A DNA stretch of 7,442 nt from an uncultured Collinsella sp. (GCA_900547805.1 URIE01000086.1:1-7442), one strand, 5' to 3'; numbered from the stretch's first letter, positions 1-6,085 are shown. Notes: generated by a model not told the origin, from the letters alone. Numbers and translations are program-made.

Positions 1-1421
1 AGGGCGCCACGACCGCCGAGGCTGACGAGAACGTCCGCCCCAACCGCCGTCAGCACAAGCGCAATGACGAGCGCAATAACGACCGCCGCAACCGTCAGCG
101 CGATCGCAAGCAGCGCAACAAGGAGCGCAACGCCGCCCCGACTGAGCCTACGCTTTCGCGCGAGGAACTCGCGGCCATGAAGGTCGCCGAGCTGCGCGAA
201 AAGGCCAAGGAGTTCGAGATCGAGACGACCGGCAAGAAGAAGGCCGAGCTCGTCGAGGAAATCTACGTCACCGCTGCGAAGGCCGAGGGCTTCCGCGACA
301 TCAAGGGCATTCTGCAGATTCGCCCGGACAGCTCCGGCATCATCCACGCCCATGGCTACATGAAGTCCAACGACGACGCCTTCGTCCCCGCCTACCTCAT
401 CCGCTCCGCGCGCCTGCGCACGGGCGACGTCATCGAGGGCTCGCTGCGTCCTTCGCGCGGCGGCGACAAGCGCGCCGGTCTCGCCAAGATCACGACCGTT
501 AACGGCATGGATCCCGAGCAGGCTCGTAACCGCCCCAAGTTTGGTGACCTTACCCCGGTCTATCCCAATGAGCCGCTGCGTATGGAGCACGGCAAGGATT
601 CCATCACCGGTCGTGCCATCGACATCGTGTCACCGATCGGCAAGGGCCAGCGCGGCCTGATCGTGTCGCCGCCCAAGGCCGGCAAGACCACGATCCTCAA
701 GAAGATCTGCCAGTCTATCTCGATTAACAATCCCGAGGTGCACCTCATCTGCCTGCTCGTCGACGAGCGCCCCGAAGAGGTCACCGATATGCAGCGTTCC
801 ATCAAGGGTGAGGTTGTGGCGTCGACCTTCGATATGCCTGCCGACAACCACACCCGCGTGGCAGAGCTCGTCATCGAGCGCGCCAAGCGCATCGTGGAGC
901 TGGGTGGCGATGTTGTGGTGGTGCTCGACTCCATCACGCGTCTTGCCCGTGCCTACAACTTGGCGGCGCCCGCCTCAGGCCGCATCCTTTCGGGCGGCGT
1001 CGATTCGGCGGCCCTGTATCCGCCCAAGCGCTTCCTAGGCGCAGCCCGCAATATCGAGAACGGTGGCTCGCTCACCATCCTGGCCTCTGCCCTCATCGAC
1101 ACCGGTTCCAAGATGGACGAGGTCATCTTTGAGGAGTTCAAGGGCACCGGCAACATGGAGCTTAAGCTCGACCGCGACCTGGCCGACCGCCGCATCTTCC
1201 CGGCTATCGACCCCGTTGCCTCCGGTACGCGTAATGAGGACCTGTTGGTCGACGAGCAGATGCGTCCGTTTGTCTTTGGTCTGCGTCGCATTCTTGCCGG
1301 CATGAACAACACCGAGCGCGCAGCCGCATCGTTTATCAAGGGTCTTAAGGGCACCAACACCAACCAGGAGTTCCTGGTGCGTTCGGCTAAAAAACACAGC
1401 GACTACGAGCAGACGTTCTAG
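1..1421 (+). CDS. rho: Transcription termination factor Rho (5' end missing)
   Basis: Rho is a hexameric RNA-dependent ATPase that loads on nascent RNA and stops RNA polymerase. The frame is open from base 3 to the window edge, so the start lies outside; Met at 177 has no Shine-Dalgarno sequence and is internal. Visible order, counting from base 3: an Arg/Asn-rich low-complexity extension (about residues 12-43; 12 Arg and 7 Asn in 32), a Rho_N SAP-like helix region (about 53-88), a cold-shock RNA-binding domain (about 100-155), then the ATPase. Counting from Met177, Walker A is SPPKAGKT (164-171), Walker B VVVVLD (246-251), Q-loop region LSGGVDSAALYPPKR (271-285) and R-loop region GSKMDEVIFEEFKGTGN (310-326). 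The core aligns closely with E. coli Rho (419 aa, recalled from memory). The LLVDERPEEV segment keeps the Leu that mycobacterial Rho replaces with Met, so that known bicyclomycin-resistance change is absent. The gene ends at its own intrinsic terminator. Identification is very secure. Confidence 0.97.
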   Translation, partial: GATTAEADENVRPNRRQHKRNDERNNDRRNRQRDRKQRNKERNAAPTEPTLSREELAAMKVAELREKAKEFEIETTGKKKAELVEEIYVTAAKAEGFRDIKGILQIRPDSSGIIHAHGYMKSNDDAFVPAYLIRSARLRTGDVIEGSLRPSRGGDKRAGLAKITTVNGMDPEQARNRPKFGDLTPVYPNEPLRMEHGKDSITGRAIDIVSPIGKGQRGLIVSPPKAGKTTILKKICQSISINNPEVHLICLLVDERPEEVTDMQRSIKGEVVASTFDMPADNHTRVAELVIERAKRIVELGGDVVVVLDSITRLARAYNLAAPASGRILSGGVDSAALYPPKRFLGAARNIENGGSLTILASALIDTGSKMDEVIFEEFKGTGNMELKLDRDLADRRIFPAIDPVASGTRNEDLLVDEQMRPFVFGLRRILAGMNNTERAAASFIKGLKGTNTNQEFLVRSAKKHSDYEQTF

Positions 1422-1458
1422 GTTGTCATCCACGCGCAGCGATAGTCATCAATGCGAT

Positions 1459-1490
1459 AAAGGGTCGGGGCTTTGAGCCTCGGCCCTTTT
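1459..1490 (+). terminator. Intrinsic terminator after rho
   Basis: A 12-bp stem (1460-1471 with 1477-1488, two G-T wobbles) carries the loop TTTGA. The right arm runs into TTTT, and the left arm is preceded by an A that can extend the pairing. It lies about 40 bases after the rho stop codon and before the next promoter, so it should end the rho transcript. The A-rich left side may also give weak activity on the other strand, where no gene needs it. Confidence 0.85.
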
Positions 1491-1569
1491 CCATAGCGCC
1501 GCTCCGCGCTTATTTTTGACCGTAAGACCGACGAGCAGCAGGTTTCCCGTTTCAATCCTACATCGTCGC

Positions 1570-1598
1570 TTGCAATCGGCAGGGCGGTTTCGCATAAT
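1570..1598 (+). promoter_or_regulatory. Sigma-70-type promoter of the membrane protein/VanZ operon
   Basis: The -35 element TTGCAA (1570-1575) and the -10 element CATAAT (1593-1598) are separated by exactly 17 bp. Transcription would start near 1605. The promoter sits between the rho terminator and the gene starting at 1735, so that gene and the VanZ-like gene form a unit separate from rho. No operator is obvious next to it. Confidence 0.7.
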
Positions 1599-1604
1599 AG
1601 CTTT

Positions 1605-1734
1605 TAAGCTTCGCGACGGAAAACGCAGATGAAACGAACCATATACCGTTGCTTTGGGGCATAGCCCCGCTTCATCTTCTCTCGCGCAGCCAACTGAATG
1701 ATGCGATTTGGGTGCTGGAAGATGGGGAGAGCTC
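1605..1734 (+). promoter_or_regulatory. Structured 5' leader with two competing helices
   Basis: This is the roughly 130-nt untranslated leader between the predicted transcription start and the ATG at 1735. It holds a hairpin GGGGC-ATA-GCCCC (1656-1668). The segment 1671-1677 (TTCATCT) can pair perfectly with AGATGAA (1627-1633), enclosing that hairpin. An overlapping segment, 1670-1679, can instead pair over 10 bp (two wobbles) with GAAGATGGGG (1718-1727), which covers part of the ribosome binding site. The two pairings exclude each other, as in translational switches. I recognise no known riboswitch class, and helices this short can arise by chance. The rest of the 313-base gap between rho and this gene holds only the terminator and promoter listed separately. 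Confidence 0.35.
1724..1731 (+). promoter_or_regulatory. Ribosome binding site deciding the start at 1735
   Basis: GGGGAGAG lies just before ATG 1735, with the GGAG core ending five bases upstream. A TTG at 1708 in the same frame would add nine residues, but it would place this Shine-Dalgarno sequence inside the coding region. ATG 1735 is therefore the better start. Confidence 0.8.
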
Positions 1735-3135
1735 ATGGCTTCTTCTGATGCAACACAACGAGCAGTCCTTGCCGGACTTTCGTGCGGGATCGGCCTGGCC
1801 GCTCCCGTGGTTATGTATGCCGCGACGCTGCCGTTTTCGTCGGTGAACGAGACGGTCGTGGCGGGTGCGGTTCCCTTCGCCGTGGGCGCGGTGGCGGGCG
1901 TGGGTATCTATGCCGCCTCGCTGGGTATCTCCGAGTACCGTGCGCAGCGTGAAAAGCGTCTGTTCCAGCCCGATGCCATGGGCGGTGCCGCCAATCTCAA
2001 TCAGCATCAAAGCGAGTTCAAGACCGCCTCGATTCCAGCTCAGCAGCAGGATGCGACTCCTTACGCTGCGACTTCTGCTTCTCAGGCTCAGTCGGAGCAG
2101 TCTACCTCGGCATTCCTTTCCGGCCTGACTGGTGCGTTCCAGCGCCGTCATGCCGATGATGGTGTCCCTACCATCGCTCGAGCCGCAGATGCTATGGACG
2201 AGGACGAGGCTTGGTCTATGATCGACAGTATGCTCGACGACGATTCGCCGGTGAGCTGCGACCCTGCACACTCGCGCGACGTCTATCAAGTCGCCATCGA
2301 CGAGCTCACCAACGGCGGGCAGTCCGGCTCCTTCAATCGCGACGACATCGCCGCCGCGGCACGCGCCGTGTCTGGCTCCCAGGCCGCCCCTGCGGGCAGC
2401 ACGGCGGCTTTCGTGGCACTCGTCGCCAACGCGGCAGCCAATAACGCCTACAGCGCTACCTCGGCGGACGCGAACGCTTCTGCCGATAATTCGTACGTTG
2501 ATGAAGCCATGACCGCGGACGAGGAGGCCGTTGCCGCCCGCCGTGCCGCCGAAAGCTCGCTGTGGGGCGCTCCTGCCCGGCAGCAGGCGGCTGAGGCTGC
2601 GCCGTACAACGCAAACCTCGCCAGCATGCCTATCATCTCCGGTGTCGCGGACATCGATCTCGATGACCTCGATGAGCCTGCAGCCATCACCGCATCGATT
2701 GATGCCCAAGATCGCATCGACACCGGCGACCTTCCGGACGCCTCGCTCGAGGTTGATGTCCCCATGGCCGATTACTCGGGCCACGAGGACATGTGGGCCG
2801 CCGCCATCGCGATTCTGGATGAGATTGACGAGCCTGCTCCTGTTGCAGCCCCCGCTCCCGTCGCTGCCCCTCAGCCTGCTGCCCCCGCTTATGTCGGCCG
2901 TCACAGCGCTGTGTTTCCCGAGGATACCGCCCGTATCTCGCGCGAGAGCATTGAGCGAGCCGAGGCTATTGCCGCCGGCATTATGGAAAATCGTCGTCAC
3001 GAGCGCGTCAATCAGATTCTCGAGGAAGAGATCGAGCGCCTGCAGTCCTCTACCGCCAAGCGTACGGGCCGTGCCTATCTGAGCGTTATCGAGGGCGGTA
3101 CCGCCAGCTTCGCGCCGCTCCGCGCGGAGGCATAA
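1735..3135 (+). CDS. Unrecognised membrane-anchored acidic, low-complexity protein
   Basis: I do not recognise a family for this 466-aa protein. Two hydrophobic segments (about residues 10-33 and 40-65) are joined by a short polar turn, and the basic stretch EYRAQREKR (67-75) follows. By the positive-inside rule both ends are in the cytoplasm and only the turn is outside. Residues 80-385 are rich in Ala, Asp, Glu and Ser and are probably largely disordered, with a Pro/Ala linker at about 367-385 (repeats of PVAAPAP type). Residues 155-169 and 349-363 share a pattern: an acidic run, Trp, five residues, then [MI]-L-D-[DE]. These supply two of only three Trp in the protein. The tail (about 386-450) is charged, partly helical and less biased, and is probably the folded, conserved part. 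Seven bases separate it from the VanZ-like gene, implying one operon. GC-rich codon use and a good ribosome binding site support real coding. A scaffold or envelope role would be only a guess. Confidence 0.85.
   Translation: MASSDATQRAVLAGLSCGIGLAAPVVMYAATLPFSSVNETVVAGAVPFAVGAVAGVGIYAASLGISEYRAQREKRLFQPDAMGGAANLNQHQSEFKTASIPAQQQDATPYAATSASQAQSEQSTSAFLSGLTGAFQRRHADDGVPTIARAADAMDEDEAWSMIDSMLDDDSPVSCDPAHSRDVYQVAIDELTNGGQSGSFNRDDIAAAARAVSGSQAAPAGSTAAFVALVANAAANNAYSATSADANASADNSYVDEAMTADEEAVAARRAAESSLWGAPARQQAAEAAPYNANLASMPIISGVADIDLDDLDEPAAITASIDAQDRIDTGDLPDASLEVDVPMADYSGHEDMWAAAIAILDEIDEPAPVAAPAPVAAPQPAAPAYVGRHSAVFPEDTARISRESIERAEAIAAGIMENRRHERVNQILEEEIERLQSSTAKRTGRAYLSVIEGGTASFAPLRAEA
3126..3130 (+). 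promoter_or_regulatory. Ribosome binding site of the VanZ-like gene, inside the preceding gene
   Basis: GGAGG lies within the last codons of the upstream gene, 12 bases before ATG 3143. The spacing is longer than usual, and the upstream stop codon (3133-3135) falls in between. This layout suggests coupled translation of the two genes. Confidence 0.6.
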
Positions 3136-3142
3136 CTTCTGC

Positions 3143-3592
3143 ATGGTTAAGATCAATCGAAAATGGGCGGTCGTGACCTGCCTGATGGCGCTCTTGATCT
3201 GGGGCAATTCGCTGGTTCCCGGCTCGGGGTCGGGCTCGCTGAGCCTGACGGTCATGGAAGCTATCCGCGGTTTCCTGCACGGCGTGGGACTTCCATATGA
3301 ATGGGTGACCAACTTTGTTGTTCGCAAGTGCGCGCATTTTACCGAGTATATGGTGCTCGGCATCCTGGCAACGCACGCCTTTGATCTTGAGGGCCGGCGC
3401 ACCTTTGACGTGCTGCTGCCCACGGCGGTGTTCCTGCTGCTGATTCCCTCGATCGACGAGACGATTCAGCTCTTTGTGCCGGGACGCGCCGGCATGATCA
3501 CCGATGTGATGATCGACTGCTGCGGGGCGGCGACGGGCGTTGTGCTCCGATATCTCTTACGGTCGCTGATGTGCGCCAAAAAGGCCGCCTAG
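3143..3592 (+). CDS. VanZ-family membrane protein
   Basis: A 149-aa integral membrane protein with about four hydrophobic segments (roughly residues 8-25, 66-80, 88-103 and 121-140). It carries the family's hallmark motifs: RKCAHFTEY (61-69) and a segment with the pattern D-E-T-I-Q-x-F-x-P-G-R-x-G-x-x-x-D-V (105-122). The founding member, enterococcal VanZ, gives low-level teicoplanin resistance by a poorly understood mechanism. Most family members, including short stand-alone ones like this, have no proven role, so resistance should not be assumed. No other van genes are visible. It follows the unrecognised membrane protein by seven bases and is probably co-transcribed with it. Its last codons (Lys-Lys-Ala-Ala-stop) lie inside the stem of the downstream terminator. 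The family assignment is firm; the function is open. Confidence 0.92.
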   Translation: MVKINRKWAVVTCLMALLIWGNSLVPGSGSGSLSLTVMEAIRGFLHGVGLPYEWVTNFVVRKCAHFTEYMVLGILATHAFDLEGRRTFDVLLPTAVFLLLIPSIDETIQLFVPGRAGMITDVMIDCCGAATGVVLRYLLRSLMCAKKAA

Positions 3593-3624
3593 GACGTATT
3601 GTTTGGTCCTAGGCGGCCTTTTTT
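3578..3624. terminator. Bidirectional terminator between convergent genes
   Basis: A perfect 18-bp inverted repeat: AAAAAGGCCGCCTAGGAC (3578-3595) pairs with its complement at 3606-3623 across a 10-base loop. A T-run follows on the + strand, and the five A's at 3578-3582 give a T-run on the - strand. It can therefore end both the VanZ-like transcript from the left and the sugar kinase transcript from the right. The VanZ-like stop codon TAG (3590-3592) is part of the stem. Confidence 0.92.
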
Positions 3625-3706
3625 ATTTGAGGGCTTATATGAGGCGTGGTGGCGTCGTTCCGTAGGTCGGATTTGCCGGGCGCGCCACGCCCTGTGGGTG
3701 CATCTG

Positions 3707-4597
3707 CTACTGAAGCGCCTGTGCGCCCAGGGCCAGGCAGCCCATGATGCCCTGCTTGCCCTCGAGGCTGTTGTTGACAATGTAGGTATCGATGTCGTTG
3801 ACCTCGGGCGTGACGATATAGCCGTTGAGCATCTCGGCGCACTTCTTGCGCGCGAGCGGCACGATGGGGGTGTGGTCGGCCACGCCGCCGCCGATGATGA
3901 TCTTTTGCGGCGCGTAGCACAGCGTGTAGGTCATGAGCGCCTGTGCCAGATAGCCTGCGAGCAGGTCCATGGCCTCCGGGTCGTCGGCCATGTCTCCGGC
4001 GCTCTTGCCATCCCAGCGCTTTTTGACGCCGGGACCTGCAATGAGGCCCTCGAGGCAGTTGTCGTGGAAGGGGCAGGCGCTGTGCTCGCCAATAGTGTCG
4101 CGCGGGTCGCGCGTGACCAGGATATGGCCGGCCTCGGGATGCATCATGCCGTGCACAAGCTGGCCGCCCGAGAGCACGCCGGCGCCCACGCCGGTGCCGA
4201 TGGTCAGATACACCACGTCAGTGAGGCCCTGGGCGCAACCAAAGGTGACCTCGCCCAGGCAGGCGACGTTGACGTCGGTATCGTAGCCGCAGGGGATATT
4301 GAGCTCGTTTTGGATAGTGCCCAGCAGGTCAAAGTAGCGCCATGCCGTTTTGGGCGTCTCCAGGATCTTGCCGTATTGGGGCGAAGCGGGGTTGACTGCG
4401 GTGGGGCCAAATGCGCCGATGCCCAGCGCGGCGATGCCCTTGTCGGCAAACCATGCGTTGACGGCCTCAACGGTCTCCTGCGGGGTCGTGGTCGCGATCT
4501 GCTCGCGCTCTAGGACCGTACCGTCCGCATAGCCCGTGGCGCAGACCATCTTGGTGCCACCGGCCTCGAGCGCTCCGATAAGCTGCTGCTCTGCCAT
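3707..4597 (-). CDS. ROK-family sugar kinase, fructokinase type
   Basis: Predicted cytoplasmic ATP-dependent sugar kinase, most likely fructose to fructose 6-phosphate. At 296 aa it has the usual length and matches the Bacillus GmuE/YdhR and ScrK fructokinase subgroup closely. Visible are an N-terminal phosphate loop (GALEAGGTK, 8-16), the GIGAFGP segment (59-65), the catalytic Asp in TDVN (Asp108), the second nucleotide loop IGTGVGAG (133-140), and a zinc site of the ROK type: His158 in HPEAGH, Cys175, His178 and Cys181 (CPFHDNC). The GGGV stretch (236-239) belongs to the C-terminal nucleotide side. The start at 4597 has AGAGGA five bases upstream. It has its own promoter after the terminator of the aminotransferase gene. 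No sugar transporter or hydrolase is adjacent, so the true substrate cannot be read from context; mannose or glucose are alternatives. Confidence 0.92.
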   Translation of the reverse strand: MAEQQLIGALEAGGTKMVCATGYADGTVLEREQIATTTPQETVEAVNAWFADKGIAALGIGAFGPTAVNPASPQYGKILETPKTAWRYFDLLGTIQNELNIPCGYDTDVNVACLGEVTFGCAQGLTDVVYLTIGTGVGAGVLSGGQLVHGMMHPEAGHILVTRDPRDTIGEHSACPFHDNCLEGLIAGPGVKKRWDGKSAGDMADDPEAMDLLAGYLAQALMTYTLCYAPQKIIIGGGVADHTPIVPLARKKCAEMLNGYIVTPEVNDIDTYIVNNSLEGKQGIMGCLALGAQALQ

Positions 4598-4635
4598 AGT
4601 ATTCCTCTCTCAGGGACGAGTTGCTCCGTGACTAA

Positions 4636-4663
4636 AGTATAGAGCTCTAAACCATTTAAGAAA
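4636..4663 (-). promoter_or_regulatory. Probable promoter of the sugar kinase gene, with a palindrome at the -10
   Basis: Reading the - strand, TATACT (4636-4641) is a good -10 element, with a weak -35 (TTTCTT, 4658-4663) 16 bp upstream. Transcription would start near 4629 and leave a leader of about 32 nt. The perfect 10-bp palindrome TAGAGCTCTA (4640-4649) overlaps the -10 and could bind a repressor. A poor -35 would fit an activated or regulated promoter. Confidence 0.45.
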
Positions 4664-4670
4664 GTTCTAT

Positions 4671-4713
4671 AAAAAGAAGCCTCGCAACGCGGCGGGCGGT
4701 GCGGGGCTTCTTT
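4671..4713 (-). terminator. Intrinsic terminator of the aminotransferase gene
   Basis: A 14-bp stem (4673-4686 with 4700-4713, one G-T pair) encloses a 13-base GC-rich loop. On the - strand it is followed by TTTTTAT. It lies 25 bases after the aminotransferase stop and just before the kinase promoter, so the two - strand genes should be transcribed separately. The + strand side also ends in TTT, but nothing upstream on that strand needs it. Confidence 0.85.
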
Positions 4714-4738
4714 GGTTGCTTTAGTTGCCGGGCCGTCC

Positions 4739-5920
4739 TTACCCGCGCGGCTTGATTTTATCACGTAGCGACTTGAGGTTCTCCAGTGCCGCGTTAAGTG
4801 TCTCGTCTCGCTTGGCAAAGTGGAAACGAATCAGATGGTTGACGGGCTCGCGGAAGAAGCTCGAGCCGGGCACGGCGCCCACGCCCACCATAGACGCGAG
4901 ATCCTCGCAGAATTCGAGGTCGCTGTCATAGCCAAACTCAGAGATGTCCATCATGACGTAGTAGGCGCCCTGCGGCACGTTATGCTCAAGACCGATACTG
5001 TCGAGTCCCTGGCAGAACAGGTCGCGTTTGGCGGTATAGAGGTCAAGGACCTCATCGTAATAGCTGTCGTCGAAGTTGAGGGCGGTGACGACAGCTTCCT
5101 GCAGGGGAGCGGCGGCACCCACGGTGAGGAAGTCGTGGACCTTCTTGATGCGCTCGGTGATCTCGGCAGGGGCGATGGTGTAGCCCAGGCGCCAGCCGGT
5201 GATGGAGTAGGTCTTGGACAGCGAGCTGCAGCTGATGGTGCGCTCAAACATGCCGGGCAGCGTGGCCATATAGACGTGCTCGTGGGGCGCGTAGACGATG
5301 TGCTCGTAGACCTCGTCGGTGATGCAGTAGGCGTCGTACTTCTTGCACAGGTCGGCAATAAAAGTGAGCTCCTCGCGAGTAAAGACCTTGCCGCAGGGGT
5401 TGGACGGGTTGCACAGGACGATGGCCTTGGGGTCGTTGTCGCGGAAGGCCGCCTCGAGTGTCTCGCGGTCAAAGTCGAATGTGGGCGGGTTGAGCGGCAC
5501 GTAGATGGGCTCGGCACCCGAAAGGATCGTGTCGGCGCCGTAGTTCTCGTAGAACGGCGAGAAGATGACGACCTTGTCGCCGGGGTTGGTGACCGTCATC
5601 ATGGCGGCCATCATGGCCTCGGTGGAGCCGCAGGTGACTACGATATTCTCGTTGGGGTTGATCGGTATGCCCATAAAGTGCTCCTGCTTGGCCGCGAGCG
5701 CCTCGCGCATGGCCTGGGAGCCCCAGGTGATGGAGTACTGGTGATAGAGCGGCTTGGGATCGGCGGCGATGGTGCTCAGGCTGTTGAGCAGCTGCGCCGG
5801 GGGATCGAAGTCGGGGAAGCCCTGCGACAGGTTGACGGCGCCATACTTGTTGGAGATGCGCGTCATGCGGCGGATGACGGAATCGGTAAACGTTGCCGTG
5901 CGGTTGGAGAGTTCTTTCAT
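4739..5920 (-). CDS. PLP-dependent class I/II aminotransferase
   Basis: Fold-type I aminotransferase of the aspartate/kynurenine aminotransferase group, cytoplasmic, moving an amino group between an amino acid and a 2-oxo acid. From Met at 5920 the protein is 393 aa, normal for the family. Numbered from there, visible motifs are NLSQGFPDF (about 30-38), the cofactor-contacting NPSNPCGK (Asn174), ITDEVY (Asp202, Tyr205), the Schiff-base lysine in SSLSKTYSITGWRLGY (Lys236), and the substrate-carboxylate arginine in LIRFHF (Arg365). An upstream ATG at 5938 would add six residues but lacks a ribosome binding site, while Met 5920 has AAGGA five bases before it. The substrate is not determined: methionine, aromatic amino acids, glutamine or aspartate are all possible. 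It resembles aminotransferases more than MalY/PatB lyases. It has its own terminator and stands divergently from the tRNA genes. Confidence 0.93.
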   Translation of the reverse strand: MKELSNRTATFTDSVIRRMTRISNKYGAVNLSQGFPDFDPPAQLLNSLSTIAADPKPLYHQYSITWGSQAMREALAAKQEHFMGIPINPNENIVVTCGSTEAMMAAMMTVTNPGDKVVIFSPFYENYGADTILSGAEPIYVPLNPPTFDFDRETLEAAFRDNDPKAIVLCNPSNPCGKVFTREELTFIADLCKKYDAYCITDEVYEHIVYAPHEHVYMATLPGMFERTISCSSLSKTYSITGWRLGYTIAPAEITERIKKVHDFLTVGAAAPLQEAVVTALNFDDSYYDEVLDLYTAKRDLFCQGLDSIGLEHNVPQGAYYVMMDISEFGYDSDLEFCEDLASMVGVGAVPGSSFFREPVNHLIRFHFAKRDETLNAALENLKSLRDKIKPRG

Positions 5921-5925
5921 GCCGG

Positions 5926-5930
5926 TCCTT
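5926..5930 (-). promoter_or_regulatory. Ribosome binding site deciding the aminotransferase start
   Basis: AAGGA on the - strand, five bases before ATG at 5920. The alternative ATG at 5938 lies upstream of this site and has no purine-rich stretch before it, so the shorter reading is preferred. Confidence 0.75.
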
Positions 5931-5988
5931 TCGAGCATTTGCAGTGGGGCAAGTTTACTCCTATGGAACTGGTGGGATTTGCTCGAAA
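5929..5988. repeat. 9-bp inverted repeat in the aminotransferase leader
   Basis: TTTCGAGCA (5929-5937) and TGCTCGAAA (5980-5988) are perfect inverted copies 42 bases apart. In the - strand transcript the second arm overlaps the first two bases of the ribosome binding site AAGGA. It could be an RNA hairpin or a pair of operator half-sites. Repeats of this size and spacing are expected once or twice by chance in a window this long, so only its position makes it noteworthy. Confidence 0.35.
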
Positions 5989-6004
5989 TGGTCTCGAAAA
6001 ACTC

Positions 6005-6023
6005 TTTTCAAAATTCTTGAAAA
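6005..6023. promoter_or_regulatory. AT-rich palindrome upstream of the tRNA promoter (UP-element-like)
   Basis: TTTTCAA and TTGAAAA are perfect inverted copies around AATTC. The element covers about -61 to -43 relative to the predicted tRNA transcription start, where AT-rich UP elements bind the RNA polymerase alpha subunit at strong stable-RNA promoters. It could alternatively be an operator shared with the divergent aminotransferase gene. Confidence 0.4.
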
Positions 6024-6030
6024 TTGGGGC

Positions 6031-6059
6031 TTGCATCGCGTGGCGTTCCTTGCAATAAT
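6031..6059 (+). promoter_or_regulatory. Promoter of the tRNA-His/tRNA-Lys operon
   Basis: TTGCAT (6031-6036) and AATAAT (6054-6059) are spaced by 17 bp. Transcription would start near 6066, about 20 bases before the mature 5' end of tRNA-His. A GC-rich stretch follows the -10, as is common in stringently controlled stable-RNA promoters; that control is an inference. Confidence 0.7.
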
Positions 6060-6085
6060 AGTCGAGCGCGAAGCGCACAGGACAC

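Noticed and set aside
177..179. Met at 177 as the start of Rho
   Set aside because: No Shine-Dalgarno sequence precedes it, and the same frame continues upstream with an Arg/Asn-rich tract typical of Rho from this group.
1449..1736. Small open frames in the rho to membrane-protein gap (95 codons on the - strand; 65 codons on + from 1649)
   Set aside because: They cross the terminator and promoter, have no convincing ribosome binding site, and the + frame overlaps the true gene in another frame.
2836..2892. Short Pro/Ala coding repeats as a DNA repeat element or CRISPR-like array
   Set aside because: These are imperfect codon-level repeats of a Pro/Ala linker within a single reading frame, with no uniform repeats and spacers.
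1672..3423. 583-codon open frame on the - strand opposite the membrane protein and VanZ-like gene
   Set aside because: It mirrors GC-biased third codon positions of the + strand genes, has a low-complexity Arg/Gly-rich composition, and crosses two well-supported genes that have their own ribosome binding sites.
3643..3691. GGCGTGG/CCACGCC inverted repeat in the 3' region of the sugar kinase
   Set aside because: Seven paired bases with a 35-base loop and no T-run; the strong bidirectional terminator next to it already explains the transcript end.
3599..4513. 304-codon open frame on the + strand opposite the sugar kinase
   Set aside because: It begins inside the terminator loop, lacks a ribosome binding site, and shadows a complete ROK kinase.
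4820..6058. 412-codon open frame on the + strand opposite the aminotransferase gene
   Set aside because: The opposite strand encodes a complete aminotransferase with all catalytic residues; this frame is a Val/Gly/Asp-rich shadow and runs into the tRNA promoter.
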